Shown: positions 1-8,407 of the stretch, in pieces
How positions within the stretch are numbered: the stretch's first letter is position 1
Layout: every line of letters starts with the position of its first letter
Notes under the pieces: generated by a model
Database searches by the model: none
The model's input: the letters and a program-made list of their open reading frames with translations, nothing else
What the model was told of the DNA's origin: nothing
Translations under genes and position numbers: made by a program
Origin: Pseudomonas songnenensis
Lineage (GTDB): Bacteria; Pseudomonadota; Gammaproteobacteria; Pseudomonadales; Pseudomonadaceae
DNA length: 64,000 bases
Direction: 5' to 3'
Assembly: GCF_003696315.1 (NCBI RefSeq)
Contig: NZ_RFFN01000003.1
Coordinates: 682,001-746,000, forward strand

Positions 1-4
1 ATGC

Positions 5-394
5 ATGAGCGAATCCGCCAGCAAGCGCATTCTCATGGTGGAGGACGAAGAAGACATCGCCTTCCTCATCCGCTACATGCTCGAACGCCACGGCTTTGTC
101 GTCGACCATGCCGCCGATGGCCGCCAGGCGCTCGATCACTTCGCCCGGGCCGAACCGCCCGACCTGACCCTGATGGACATCATGCTGCCCTATCACGATG
201 GCCTGGAGCTGATCGAACGGCTACGGGCTCAGGCCGGCTGGGAAAGCGTGCCGGTGCTGATGCTGACCGCCAAGGCACGCGAGGTGGATATCGTCCGTGC
301 GCTGGAGCTGGGCGCCGACGACTACGTGACCAAACCCTTCCAGCCGGAGGAACTGCTGGCGCGCATTCGTCGCCTGCTGAGGGGGCGCCGATGA
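5..394 (+). CDS. Single-domain response regulator (CheY-like receiver)
   Basis: This 129-residue protein is one receiver domain with no output domain, so it probably acts through protein contacts. The acidic pocket is E13/D14, the phospho-acceptor is D58 in LMDIMLPYHDG, and the switch residues T88 and K110 (VTKPF) are present. The ATG lies in ATGA, so the upstream gene, cut off by the window edge, probably ends with the TGA at 6-8; it may be the cognate sensor kinase, but this is inference. The stop overlaps the start of the TPR/barrel gene, so the genes are translationally coupled. The context of outer membrane barrel, HEAT protein and glycosyltransferase suggests it controls production of a surface glycan. 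Confidence 0.9.
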   Translation: MSESASKRILMVEDEEDIAFLIRYMLERHGFVVDHAADGRQALDHFARAEPPDLTLMDIMLPYHDGLELIERLRAQAGWESVPVLMLTAKAREVDIVRALELGADDYVTKPFQPEELLARIRRLLRGRR

Positions 395-1527
395 AGCGCG
401 CGCTGCTGCTGCTTGCCCTGGCGATGCCCTGCACCACGGCTTTGGCGGCTATCGCCACGGCCGAGCGACAGGTGCAGGCGCAGCAACTGGACGCTGCCGA
501 AGCGACCCTGCGCGCACACCTGGCCCAGCACCCGGAAGACGCCGACGCACAGTTCCTGCTGGCCCGGGTGTTGAGCTGGCAGGGGCGGCCGGAACAGGCC
601 TTGCCGATCTACCAGCGCTTGCTGCGCCAGCAGCCGGACAATGCCGACTACCTGCTCGGCGAGGGCCAGGCGCTGCTCTGGGCCGGGCGCCCGCAACGCG
701 CGCTGGCGTCGCTGGAACGGGCCGCCAGGATCGCGCCGGACTACGCCGAGGTGCAGCAGGTAATCCAGCAGGCACGCGCCGCGCTGACCGTGCCCACCAC
801 GGCGACGGCCCCGGTACCAGTGACGGCCGCTGCGACCAAGCGCCGTCACGAGCTGGAGATCTCGGCGCGTCAGGACTGGCTGGACAACGGCTTCGACAAC
901 TGGCGCAGCCAGCGCCTGGATTACACCTCGACCCGGCCGGAAAGCCTTGGCTGGTACGGCGCGCTCACGCGTGAGCAGCGCTTCGGCGAATGGGACGAAG
1001 GCGTCGAGGCCGGCGCGGTGATTCCGCTCGACGACAACTGGACGCTGCAGCCGGAGGTCGGCTACCAGCCTTCACCCTATTTCCTGCCCGAGTGGCATGC
1101 CGATCTGCGCCTGCAACGGCGCCTGCCGGACGGCTACCTCGGTGCCGTCAGCGTTCGCCGCACCGAGTACGAGACCACCCGCGTCGACCGCCTTGCGCTG
1201 AGCGCCGAGCGTTACTGGAACGCCTGGCGCGCCGGCTACACCCTGAACGTGACCGACGTGGCCAACGCCGGCACGCCGATCGGCCACGACCTGGCACTGG
1301 ACTACTACTACCGGGGCCTGAGCTATGCCGGCCTGCGCCTGACCGTGGGCGAGGAAGAAGCGGTGGAAGAGCAGCAGCTGATCACCAGCGACGTGCGCGC
1401 CATCAGCCTGCAGGGTCGTCACTGGTTCGACAGCCGCTGGGCGCTGAGCTGGGAAGTCGGCTATCACCAGCAGGGCAGCTACTACGACCGACAATGGCTG
1501 CAGATCGGTCTGCGCCATGCGTTCTGA
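391..1527 (+). CDS. TPR-containing YaiO-family outer membrane beta-barrel protein
   Basis: The 378-residue product starts with a signal peptide (MKRALLLLALAMPCTTALA). Residues about 25-130 form TPR-like helices (DADAQFLLARVLSWQGR, DNADYLLGEGQALLWAGR). From about residue 155 the sequence alternates aromatic and polar residues and ends in F (LQIGLRHAF), as outer membrane barrels do. This matches the YaiO plan: periplasmic TPRs followed by a small barrel. In similar clusters such proteins accompany a polysaccharide synthase and may help export or modify the glycan. The start is the ATG of ATGA overlapping the response regulator stop. The final 11 bases overlap the next gene. The family assignment is fairly sure; the export role is inference. 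Confidence 0.8.
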   Translation: MKRALLLLALAMPCTTALAAIATAERQVQAQQLDAAEATLRAHLAQHPEDADAQFLLARVLSWQGRPEQALPIYQRLLRQQPDNADYLLGEGQALLWAGRPQRALASLERAARIAPDYAEVQQVIQQARAALTVPTTATAPVPVTAAATKRRHELEISARQDWLDNGFDNWRSQRLDYTSTRPESLGWYGALTREQRFGEWDEGVEAGAVIPLDDNWTLQPEVGYQPSPYFLPEWHADLRLQRRLPDGYLGAVSVRRTEYETTRVDRLALSAERYWNAWRAGYTLNVTDVANAGTPIGHDLALDYYYRGLSYAGLRLTVGEEEAVEEQQLITSDVRAISLQGRHWFDSRWALSWEVGYHQQGSYYDRQWLQIGLRHAF

Positions 1528-2641
1528 CCTGCTGGCCGGCTGCCCTCCCTGGCTGTGTGAGGCGCCCGCCCGGCTCTGGCAACATGTCTGGCCGGAAGAC
1601 CGCATGCTGCAGCTGGCGCTGTACTGCGCCTTCGGCCTCGGGGCGTTGACGCTGCTGGTGCTGCTGCAGGTGCTGCTGCTCGGCGAACTGTCGCGCCGGC
1701 GAGCGGTGCGCCGGCAGCAGTTCAACGAACAGTGGCGCCCCTACTTCGCCCTCTGCAGCCTCAGCGATGACGTGCCGACTTCCCATGCGTCGCTGCCGCG
1801 GCGGCACCAGCTCTGGTTCCTGCTGCAGTGGAACCGCACCCAGCTGCAGTTGCGCGGCGCCGCCCGCGAGCGCATGAACGGCGCACTGGTCGCGCTGGGC
1901 ATGGATCGTCAGGCGCTGCTCCTGTTGCGCGGGCGGGTGCGCAGCAAGCTGATCGGCCTCACCTGCCTGCGCCATCTGGCCGACCCGGCCCATTGGGACG
2001 CGGTGCAGCCGCTATTGCTCAGCCGCAACGCCATCGTCGCCCTGGCTGCCGCGCAGACGCTGGTGGCCATGGACCCGGCAAAGGCCATGCAGCTGATCCT
2101 GCCAGCGGCGGTGGAGCGCCCCGACTGGGCATTGCCGCGCCTGGTCAGCCTGTGCCAGCAGGCCGGTGAGCAGGCGGTGACCACGCCGCTGCTGATCGTG
2201 CTGGCCAGCTCGCCGGACCCGCGCCGCGAGCGGCTGGTCGGCCTGCTGGTGCATGGCGACCCGCGCCATGCCGCGCCCTGGGCGCGGGCACGGCTGGACC
2301 AGGGGGCGCCTGCCGAGCAGCTGCAGGTGGCGCTGCGCTGTCTCAGCGAGCTGGGCGACCCGCGCGACCGCCCGCGCCTGCTGCGCGCTCTCGGGCATGA
2401 GCAGGAGGGTGTGCGCCTGGCTGCCCTGCTGGCGCTGCACAAACAGGCGCGCCGGCAAGACAGCGAGCTGTTCCTGCCACTGCTCGCCGACAGCAGCTGG
2501 TGGGTGCGCCAGGCCGCCGCCGACAGCCTGGCGAAGCTGCCCGGCGCATCCCCCGAAGCGCTGCAGCAGCTGCTCGAGCAGGTGGACGACCGCTACGGCA
2601 GGGACGCCCTGCGCCGGGCGATCGCGGAGGTGCGCCGGTGA
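1517..2641 (+). CDS. Membrane-anchored HEAT-repeat protein
   Basis: The product has 374 residues. One hydrophobic segment (about residues 31-54, LALYCAFGLGALTLLVLLQV) is followed by a basic stretch (SRRRAVRR), so the rest is probably cytoplasmic. Residues about 120-370 are helical repeats of HEAT type, for example LIGLTCLRHLADPAHWDAV, LQVALRCLSELGDPRDRP and VRLAALLALHKQARRQD, each covering about 30 residues. No catalytic motif is visible. It starts within the end of the barrel gene and its TGA overlaps the GTG of the glycosyltransferase. It may scaffold the glycosyltransferase or bind the response regulator; the sequence alone does not show which. Confidence 0.75.
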   Translation: MRSDLLAGCPPWLCEAPARLWQHVWPEDRMLQLALYCAFGLGALTLLVLLQVLLLGELSRRRAVRRQQFNEQWRPYFALCSLSDDVPTSHASLPRRHQLWFLLQWNRTQLQLRGAARERMNGALVALGMDRQALLLLRGRVRSKLIGLTCLRHLADPAHWDAVQPLLLSRNAIVALAAAQTLVAMDPAKAMQLILPAAVERPDWALPRLVSLCQQAGEQAVTTPLLIVLASSPDPRRERLVGLLVHGDPRHAAPWARARLDQGAPAEQLQVALRCLSELGDPRDRPRLLRALGHEQEGVRLAALLALHKQARRQDSELFLPLLADSSWWVRQAAADSLAKLPGASPEALQQLLEQVDDRYGRDALRRAIAEVRR

Positions 2642-4041
2642 CGGTCGACTGGCTGTGGTGGCTGCAGGTCGCCTTCATCTTCTATTTCCTGCTGCTCAAC
2701 GGCATGTACCTGCTGCTCAACCTGCTGTCGATGGGCAGCCTGATGGGTTACATCCGCCAACGCGCGGAAACCGGCGAGCTGGCGCCCTATCTCGGCGTCG
2801 AGCCGCCGGTGTCGGTGCTCATGCCGGCCTTCAACGAAGAAGCGACGATCCGCACCTCGGTGCGCTCGATGCTGCAGCTGCAATATCCTGAATTCGAGAT
2901 CGTGGTGATCAACGACGGTTCGAAGGACCGCACCCTGGCCGTGCTCATCGAGGAGTTCGACCTGGTGCCGCACCCCGAGCCGTTGCGCCAGGCTGTGGCC
3001 CACCAACCGGTGCAGGCCATCTATCGCTCGCGCCGCTACGCCAACCTGCGCGTGGTGGACAAGGCCAATGGCGGCAAGGCCGATGCGTTGAATGCCGGTA
3101 TCAATGCCGCGCGCTACGGCCTGTTCTGTGGCGTCGACGCCGACTCCATCCTGCAGCGCGACAGCCTGCTACGCGTGGTCCAGCCCTTCCTCGAGGACGA
3201 ACGCACCATTGCCGCCGGCGGCACGGTGCGCATCGCCAATGGCTCGCAGGTGCGCGGCGGCTTCCTGATCCAGGCCGGGCTGCCACGCAACTGGCTGGCG
3301 CGCTTCCAGATCGTCGAGTACCTGCGCGCCTTTCTCTTCGGCCGTCTCGGCTGGTCGCCGCTCAATGCCGTGCTGATCATTTCCGGCGCCTTCGGCCTGT
3401 TCGACCGCGAACGGGTGATGGCGGTCGGCGGCTATCGCACCGATACGGTCGGCGAGGACATGGAACTGGTGGTGCGGTTGCACCGTTATCACCGCGAGAA
3501 GCGCATCCCCTACCGCATCCGCTACCTGCCGGACCCGATCTGCTGGACCGAATGCCCGGAAGACCTCGGCACCCTCGGCCGCCAGCGCAGCCGCTGGCAG
3601 CGCGGCCTGGCCGAAAGCCTCGGCCGTCATGCGCGCCTGGCCTTCAGCCTGCGTGGCGGTACGCCGGGCTGGTTGGCCTGGCCGTTCATGGCGCTGTTCG
3701 AGTGGATCGGCCCGCTGATCGAACTGGTGGGCTACGGCTTCATGCTGGCGGGCTTCGCCTTCGGCGCGGTGTCCTACGCCGCGCTGGCCGCCTTCCTGCT
3801 GGTGGCGATCGGCATGGGCATCCTGCTGTCGGTCAACGGCCTGCTGCTGGAGACCATGTCCTTCCGCGTCTACAGCCGCCGGCGCGACATGCTGCAGCTG
3901 TTCCTGATGGCCGTGCTGGAGAACTTCGGCTACCGCCAGCTCAACACCCTCTGGCGCTGCCGCGGGCTCTGGCAATGGTTCTCGCGACGCAAGCACCACT
4001 GGGGCGCAATGCGTCGCAGCGGGCAGTGGGGGCAAAGCTAG
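2638..4041 (+). CDS. Processive family 2 glycosyltransferase, membrane-bound
   Basis: The 467-residue product is translated from a GTG that overlaps the preceding stop. A hydrophobic N-terminal segment (residues 8-31) precedes a GT-A domain: VLMPAFNEE (60-68), VVINDGS (89-95), the metal-binding DxD at D167/D169, the general-base region GED (272-274) and QRSRW (316-320). The QxxRW signature places it with processive inverting synthases such as PNAG, hyaluronan or cellulose synthases. Several C-terminal membrane helices follow (about 345-425). It probably polymerises a sugar nucleotide and extrudes the chain. It is the last gene of the operon and the enzymatic core of the putative polysaccharide system. 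The sugar cannot be told from the sequence. Confidence 0.88.
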   Translation: MTVDWLWWLQVAFIFYFLLLNGMYLLLNLLSMGSLMGYIRQRAETGELAPYLGVEPPVSVLMPAFNEEATIRTSVRSMLQLQYPEFEIVVINDGSKDRTLAVLIEEFDLVPHPEPLRQAVAHQPVQAIYRSRRYANLRVVDKANGGKADALNAGINAARYGLFCGVDADSILQRDSLLRVVQPFLEDERTIAAGGTVRIANGSQVRGGFLIQAGLPRNWLARFQIVEYLRAFLFGRLGWSPLNAVLIISGAFGLFDRERVMAVGGYRTDTVGEDMELVVRLHRYHREKRIPYRIRYLPDPICWTECPEDLGTLGRQRSRWQRGLAESLGRHARLAFSLRGGTPGWLAWPFMALFEWIGPLIELVGYGFMLAGFAFGAVSYAALAAFLLVAIGMGILLSVNGLLLETMSFRVYSRRRDMLQLFLMAVLENFGYRQLNTLWRCRGLWQWFSRRKHHWGAMRRSGQWGQS

Positions 4042-4057
4042 TTAAGGGCTCAAAAAC

Positions 4058-4132
4058 CGTAGGGTGGATCACGCTTCATCGATCCACCCTGGTGCAACAA
4101 GGTGGATGTAAAAGGCGATATCCACCCTACGG
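4058..4132. repeat. Nested inverted repeat of the GTAGGGTGGA / TCCACCCTAC family
   Basis: Two nested palindromes lie between the convergent glycosyltransferase and aldehyde dehydrogenase genes. AGGGTGGATC (4061-4070) pairs with GATCCACCCT (4081-4090). CCGTAGGGTGGA (from 4058) also pairs with TCCACCCTACGG (4121-4132), so alternative hairpins can form. Related elements ending in CCACCCTACG occur at 17673-17705 and 25349-25380. It may act as a bidirectional transcription stop, although no T-run is present. Confidence 0.65.
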
Positions 4133-4138
4133 ATGCCG

Positions 4139-5632
4139 TCAGAGCTGAATCCAGGTCGCCTTCAGCTCGGTGTACTTGTCGAAGGCGTGCAGCGACTTGT
4201 CGCGACCGTTGCCGGACTGCTTGAAGCCGCCGAACGGCGCGGTCATGTCGCCGCCGTCGTACTGGTTGACCCACACACTGCCAGCACGCAGCGCCCGTGC
4301 GGTGCGGTGCGCCTTGGACAGGTCGGCGGTCCACACCGCGGCAGCGAGGCCGTAGGGCGTGTCGTTGGCGATCGCCACCGCTTCCTCGGCGCTGTCGAAG
4401 CTGATCACCGAGAGCACCGGGCCGAAGATTTCTTCCTGGGCGATCTTCATCGCATTGTCGACGCCATCGAAGATGGTCGGCTCGACGTACAGCCCGCCGG
4501 TTTCCTCCAGCGTCCGCTGGCCGCCGATCAGCACCTGTGCACCCGCCTCACGCCCGGCGTCGATGTAGCCAAGCACGGTATTGAGCTGCTGGGTGTCCAC
4601 CAGGGCGCCGACGTTGGTCGAAGGGTCCAGCGGGTTGCCCGGCTTCCAGCCCTTGAGCGCCTCCACCACCATCGGCAGGAAGCGCTCCTTGATCGAACGC
4701 TCCACCAGCAGCCGCGAACCGGCGGTGCAGACCTCGCCCTGATTGAAGGCGATGGCACCCGCCGCCGCCTGGGCAGCGGCCTGCAGGTCGGGCGCATCGG
4801 CGAAGACGATGTTCGGACTCTTGCCGCCCGCCTCCAGCCAGACGCGCTTCATGTTCGACTCGCCGGCGTAGATCATCAGCTGCTTGGCTACCCGCGTCGA
4901 GCCGGTAAAGACCAGCGTGTCGACGTCCATATGCAGCGCCAGCGCCTTGCCGACGGTGTGGCCGTAGCCCGGCAGCACATTCAGCACGCCGGCCGGAATG
5001 CCGGCGTCGATCGCCAGCTGGGCGATGCGGATGGCGGTCAGTGGCGACTTCTCGGACGGCTTGAGCACCACCGAGTTGCCGGTGGCCAGCGCCGGGCCGA
5101 GCTTCCAGCAGGCCATCATCAGCGGGAAGTTCCACGGCACGATGGCCGCCACCACGCCGACCGGCTCGCGCGTGACCAGGCCCAGCTGGTCGTGGGGCGT
5201 GGCCGCCACCTCGTCGTAGATCTTGTCGATCGCCTCGCCGCTCCAGCGCAGCGCCCGCGCCGCACCGGGGATATCCACCGTCAGCGAGTCGCCGATCGGC
5301 TTGCCCATGTCGAGGGTCTCCAGCAGGGCCAGCTCCTCGCGGTTCGCTTCCAGCAGATCGGCAAAGCGGATCAGCACCGCCTTGCGCTTGGCCGGCGCCA
5401 GCTTCGCCCAGCTGCCTGCCTCGAATGCGGTACGGGCGCTGGCCACTGCACGCTCGGCATCGGCCTGGTCGCAGCTCGCGACCTGGGCCAGCACTCGCCC
5501 GTCCACCGGGCTGATGCAGTCGAACTGCCCTCCGTCCGCCGCGGCGCAATACTCACCCTGGATAAAGGCGCGACCTTCGATGTGCAGGTCGCGGGCACGC
5601 TGTTGCCAGTCGGCGAGGGTCAGGGTGGGCAT
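4139..5632 (-). CDS. Aldehyde dehydrogenase, PuuC/KauB-like (aminoaldehyde oxidation)
   Basis: This 497-residue NAD(P)-dependent aldehyde dehydrogenase has the complete catalytic set: N168 (PWNFP), E267 (LEAGGKSPN) and nucleophile C302 (NQGEVCTAGSR), with the cofactor loop FTGSTRVAK. Length and sequence fit the gamma-glutamyl-gamma-aminobutyraldehyde / 4-guanidinobutyraldehyde dehydrogenase group. It is divergently transcribed from an omega-aminotransferase. In P. aeruginosa, as I recall, the equivalent pair (PA5312/PA5313) works in polyamine and amine breakdown: the transaminase makes an aldehyde and this enzyme oxidises it to the acid. The exact substrate (guanidinobutyraldehyde, glutamyl-aminobutyraldehyde or similar) cannot be fixed from sequence. 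Confidence 0.9.
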   Translation of the reverse strand: MPTLTLADWQQRARDLHIEGRAFIQGEYCAAADGGQFDCISPVDGRVLAQVASCDQADAERAVASARTAFEAGSWAKLAPAKRKAVLIRFADLLEANREELALLETLDMGKPIGDSLTVDIPGAARALRWSGEAIDKIYDEVAATPHDQLGLVTREPVGVVAAIVPWNFPLMMACWKLGPALATGNSVVLKPSEKSPLTAIRIAQLAIDAGIPAGVLNVLPGYGHTVGKALALHMDVDTLVFTGSTRVAKQLMIYAGESNMKRVWLEAGGKSPNIVFADAPDLQAAAQAAAGAIAFNQGEVCTAGSRLLVERSIKERFLPMVVEALKGWKPGNPLDPSTNVGALVDTQQLNTVLGYIDAGREAGAQVLIGGQRTLEETGGLYVEPTIFDGVDNAMKIAQEEIFGPVLSVISFDSAEEAVAIANDTPYGLAAAVWTADLSKAHRTARALRAGSVWVNQYDGGDMTAPFGGFKQSGNGRDKSLHAFDKYTELKATWIQL

Positions 5633-5709
5633 GGTGCATCCTCTCTCAGGTCTTCGGGCTGTGGAAAAGGCACCCTAAACCAGCGGCGCGGACCCTATCA
5701 ATATTTTTT

Positions 5710-5743
5710 ACGAACGGCCGGTCAATCGCCTTGTTTTGTTCGT
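5710..5743. promoter_or_regulatory. Possible operator (ACGAAC...GTTCGT) in the divergent promoter region
   Basis: The 185-bp divergent region between the dehydrogenase and aminotransferase genes holds a short A+T-rich stretch. It contains ACGAAC (5710-5715) and its complement GTTCGT (5738-5743), centre-to-centre 28 bp, flanked by TATTTTTT and TTTTATTAAA. This spacing would suit a dimeric regulator controlling both genes. The half-sites are short and could be chance. Confidence 0.3.
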
Positions 5744-5817
5744 TTTATTAAACATAGACTCGATCAAAACGCTGCGGCGCCGCTGCAGCATAGTCGCTCG
5801 TCGCCGGAGCCCGCCCC

Positions 5818-7143
5818 ATGTCCCAGGATTTCCATCCCAACGTCTCACCCGATCATTTCTGGATGCCCTTCACCGCCAACCGTCAGTTCAAGGCCACGCC
5901 GCGCCTGCTGGAGAGCGCCGAGGGCATGTACTACACGGCGAGCGACGGTCGCCAGGTGCTCGATGGCACGGCCGGGCTGTGGTGCTGCAATGCCGGCCAT
6001 GGCCGACGCGAGATCAGCGAAGCGGTAAGCAAGCAGATCGCCAGGATGGACTTCGCCCCGACCTTCCAGATGGGCCACCCGCTACCCTTCGAGCTGGCCG
6101 AGAAACTGGCCGCCATCAGCCCCGAAGGGCTGAACCGGGTGTTCTTCACCAACTCCGGATCGGAGTCGGCGGATACCGCGCTGAAGATCGCCCTGGCCTA
6201 CCAGCGCGCCATCGGTCAGGGCTCGCGTACACGGCTGATCGGCCGCGAGCTGGCCTACCACGGCGTCGGCTTCGGCGGCATGTCGGTGGGCGGCATGGCC
6301 AACAACCGCCGCGCTTTCGGCCCGATGCTGCCGGGTGTCGATCACCTGCCGCATACCCTCGATCTGCAGCGCAACGCCTTCAGCAAGGGTCTGCCGCAGC
6401 ACGGCGTGGAGCGCGCCGATGAGCTGGAGCGGCTGGTGACGCTGCATGGTGCGGAGAACATCGCCGCGGTGATCGTCGAGCCAATGTCCGGCTCGGCCGG
6501 GGTGATCCTGCCGCCAGTTGGCTATCTGCAGCGGCTGCGCGAGATCACTTCCAAACACGGCATTCTGCTGATCTTCGATGAGGTCATCACCGGCTTCGGC
6601 CGCGTTGGCGACGCCTTCGCCGCGCAGCGCTGGGGCGTCACGCCGGACATCCTCACCTGCGCCAAGGGCCTGACCAACGGCGCGATCCCCATGGGCGCGG
6701 TACTGGTCGCCGACCACCTGTTCGATGCCTTCATGAAGGGGCCGGAAAGCGTCATCGAGTTCTTCCACGGCTACACCTACTCCGGGCATCCGGTGGCCTG
6801 CGCGGCGGCACTGGCGACCCAGCAGATCTATCAGCAGGAAAACCTGTTCCAGAAGGCCATCGACCTGGAGCCCTACTGGCAGGAAGCGCTGTTCAGCCTG
6901 CGCGACCTGCCCAACGTGATCGATATCCGCACGGTCGGGCTGGTCGCGGGTATCCAGTTCGCCGCCCATGCCGATGGCGTCGGCAAGCGCGGCTACGAAG
7001 TGTTCCGCGAGTGTTTCGAGAAGGGCCTGCTGGTACGCGCCAGCGGCGACACCATTGCGCTGTCGCCGGCGCTGATCGTCGAGAAGGCCGAGATCGACCA
7101 GATGATGGAGCTGCTCGCCGACGGCATCCGCAAGGCCGGCTGA
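5818..7143 (+). CDS. PLP-dependent omega-aminotransferase (class III), beta-alanine/polyamine:pyruvate type
   Basis: The 441-residue class-III aminotransferase has the PLP lysine K283 in LTCAKGLTNG, the cofactor aspartate D254 in IFDEVITGFGR, the phosphate-binding NSGSES (112-117) and the YHG motif (147-149). The N-terminal segment FWMPFTANRQFK is typical of the omega-amino acid:pyruvate branch. It should move the terminal amino group of beta-alanine, GABA or a polyamine to pyruvate, yielding an aldehyde for the divergent dehydrogenase. A 9-bp stem-loop follows at 7166-7189. The enzyme class is certain; the preferred amine is inferred from its neighbour. Confidence 0.9.
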   Translation: MSQDFHPNVSPDHFWMPFTANRQFKATPRLLESAEGMYYTASDGRQVLDGTAGLWCCNAGHGRREISEAVSKQIARMDFAPTFQMGHPLPFELAEKLAAISPEGLNRVFFTNSGSESADTALKIALAYQRAIGQGSRTRLIGRELAYHGVGFGGMSVGGMANNRRAFGPMLPGVDHLPHTLDLQRNAFSKGLPQHGVERADELERLVTLHGAENIAAVIVEPMSGSAGVILPPVGYLQRLREITSKHGILLIFDEVITGFGRVGDAFAAQRWGVTPDILTCAKGLTNGAIPMGAVLVADHLFDAFMKGPESVIEFFHGYTYSGHPVACAAALATQQIYQQENLFQKAIDLEPYWQEALFSLRDLPNVIDIRTVGLVAGIQFAAHADGVGKRGYEVFRECFEKGLLVRASGDTIALSPALIVEKAEIDQMMELLADGIRKAG

Positions 7144-7165
7144 CACAGCGCTGCGGAGGCGATGA

Positions 7166-7189
7166 CCCGGCCTGTCAGATCAGGCCGGG
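7166..7189 (+). terminator. Stem-loop downstream of the aminotransferase
   Basis: CCCGGCCTG (7166-7174) pairs perfectly with CAGGCCGGG (7181-7189) around a 6-nt loop, starting 22 bp after the stop codon. There is no T-run, so it may stabilise the mRNA or stop transcription only weakly. Confidence 0.45.
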
Positions 7190-7194
7190 CGCTA

Positions 7195-7319
7195 GTGGCC
7201 TGTGCGGTGAGTGGGTTGAGGCAAGTCCGGATGAACATGGCTCCGAGGCAAGGAGCAGCAACACAGTATCGGGGCCACGGGCGCCGAAATTGACCAACTG
7301 AACTCACCCAACAGGCCAC
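7195..7319. mobile_element. MITE-like repeat, copy 1 (internally deleted)
   Basis: This 125-bp element has imperfect terminal inverted repeats: GTGGCCTGTGCGGTGAG at the left and the complement of GTGGCCTGTTGGGTGAG at the right. It has no coding capacity. It is closely related to the 158-bp copy at 33953-34110. Relative to that copy it lacks exactly 33 bp, with a CAAGG at each deletion boundary, as expected from recombination or slippage between short direct repeats. Both copies are preceded by CTA, giving CTAG at the junction. It lies between the aminotransferase stem-loop and the end of znuA. The transposase that moved it is not in the window. Confidence 0.7.
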
Positions 7320-7323
7320 CAGA

Positions 7324-8349
7324 TCACAGCGACTCCAGGCAGTCCGCCAGGGTGTCGCCCAAACCTTCGAGCAACTGTTCGTAGCCCTTGGCGTCCGTCG
7401 GCAGGCCGACGCCCAATACGTCCAGTTCCGCCATCTTCACCGGCAGGCCGGCGGTCAGCGTTTCGGCCAGGCGCGGGCGCGCCGGCGGTTCGCTGAACAC
7501 GCAGCTCGGCCCGGCCTGCTGCAGGCGCTCGCGCATCGCCGCCACATGCCGCGCGCCCGGCTGCGCTTCGCCACCGGCAGTGAACACGCCGGCATGGCGC
7601 AGGCCGTAGGCAGCCTCGAAGTAGTCGTAGGCTTCGTGAAAGACGAAGAACGGCTTGTTCTGCACTTTGGCGAAACGCTGCTTGAGGCGGGCGTCGAGTG
7701 CCTTGACACGCTGGGCGAAGGCCGAGGCGTTGGCCTGATAGCGCGGGGCATTGGCCGGATCGGCGGCGGCCAGATCCGCCGCCATGCGCTCGGCGATCAC
7801 CACGGCGTTGGCCGGCAGCAGCCACAGGTGCGCATCGAGCGCACCCGGGCGATGGTCGTGATCATGCTCGTCGGCATGGGCAGTCCCGCCATGTGCGACC
7901 TCTTCATGCCCGTGAGCATCATGGTCATGGCCGTCGTGATCGTCGTGATCGTCGTGATCGTGATCGTGATCGTGATGCTCGTCCTCGGCATGCGCGTCTG
8001 CATCGCCGAAGCGCCGCAGGGTCAGCTTCGGCAGGTCCTGCACGGCCACGGTCGTACCGTCGCGAGCGCTGAGCGGCCGCGGCAGGAAGCTCTCCAGATC
8101 AGGGCCGATCCAGTAGAACAGTTCGGCTTCACGAATGCGCCGTACGTCGGACGGGCGCAATGAGTAATGGTGTGCCGAGGCGTTGGCCGGCAGCAGCACA
8201 TCCGGCGTGCCGACGCCGTCCTGCACCGCCGCGGCGATCAGCTGCAGCGGCTTGATGCTGGTCAGTACGCGGACTTCAGCCTGAACGGAGGCGGCGCCAG
8301 CGAGCAGCACCGCCAGCAACGGAAGGGAGTAAAGACGATTCACGGGCAT
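7324..8349 (-). CDS. znuA: Zinc ABC transporter periplasmic binding protein ZnuA
   Basis: The 341-residue product begins MPVNRLYSLPLLAVLLAG with a cleavable signal peptide ending near SVQA. It is a cluster A-I metal-binding protein: metal-binding histidines occur in ASAHHYSLRP, ALDAHLWLLP and FVFHEAYDYF, and the acidic ligand is expected in the C-terminal lobe. A long charged loop (about residues 115-160) is made almost only of H, D and E, as in zinc-specific ZnuA proteins, and is encoded by a GATCGT/GATGAC-type microsatellite. It delivers Zn2+ to ZnuB/ZnuC. It is divergent from zur-znuC-znuB. An in-frame extension upstream exists, but this ATG gives the normal signal peptide. Confidence 0.95.
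   Translation of the reverse strand: MPVNRLYSLPLLAVLLAGAASVQAEVRVLTSIKPLQLIAAAVQDGVGTPDVLLPANASAHHYSLRPSDVRRIREAELFYWIGPDLESFLPRPLSARDGTTVAVQDLPKLTLRRFGDADAHAEDEHHDHDHDHDDHDDHDGHDHDAHGHEEVAHGGTAHADEHDHDHRPGALDAHLWLLPANAVVIAERMAADLAAADPANAPRYQANASAFAQRVKALDARLKQRFAKVQNKPFFVFHEAYDYFEAAYGLRHAGVFTAGGEAQPGARHVAAMRERLQQAGPSCVFSEPPARPRLAETLTAGLPVKMAELDVLGVGLPTDAKGYEQLLEGLGDTLADCLESL
7932..7976. repeat. In-frame microsatellite coding the His/Asp loop of ZnuA
   Basis: Tandem CGTGAT and CGTCGTGAT units encode alternating His and Asp residues in the ZnuA metal loop. All units are multiples of three bases, so copy-number change would alter loop length without a frameshift. Confidence 0.8.
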
Positions 8350-8365
8350 CACTCGAAGGGGTTGG

Positions 8366-8386
8366 ATTGGTACATAATAACGTCTC
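8366..8386. promoter_or_regulatory. Candidate Zur operator / promoter between znuA and zur
   Basis: The 58-bp gap between the divergent znuA and zur starts holds an A+T-rich core, GGTACATAATAACGTC, resembling one half of the GTTAT-N-ATAAC Zur/Fur-type palindrome. The other half is poorly matched. Position and the neighbouring zur gene favour a Zur site, but the match is weak. Confidence 0.35.
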
Positions 8387-8407
8387 GCCCCCAACACGTC
8401 GCCGCCC

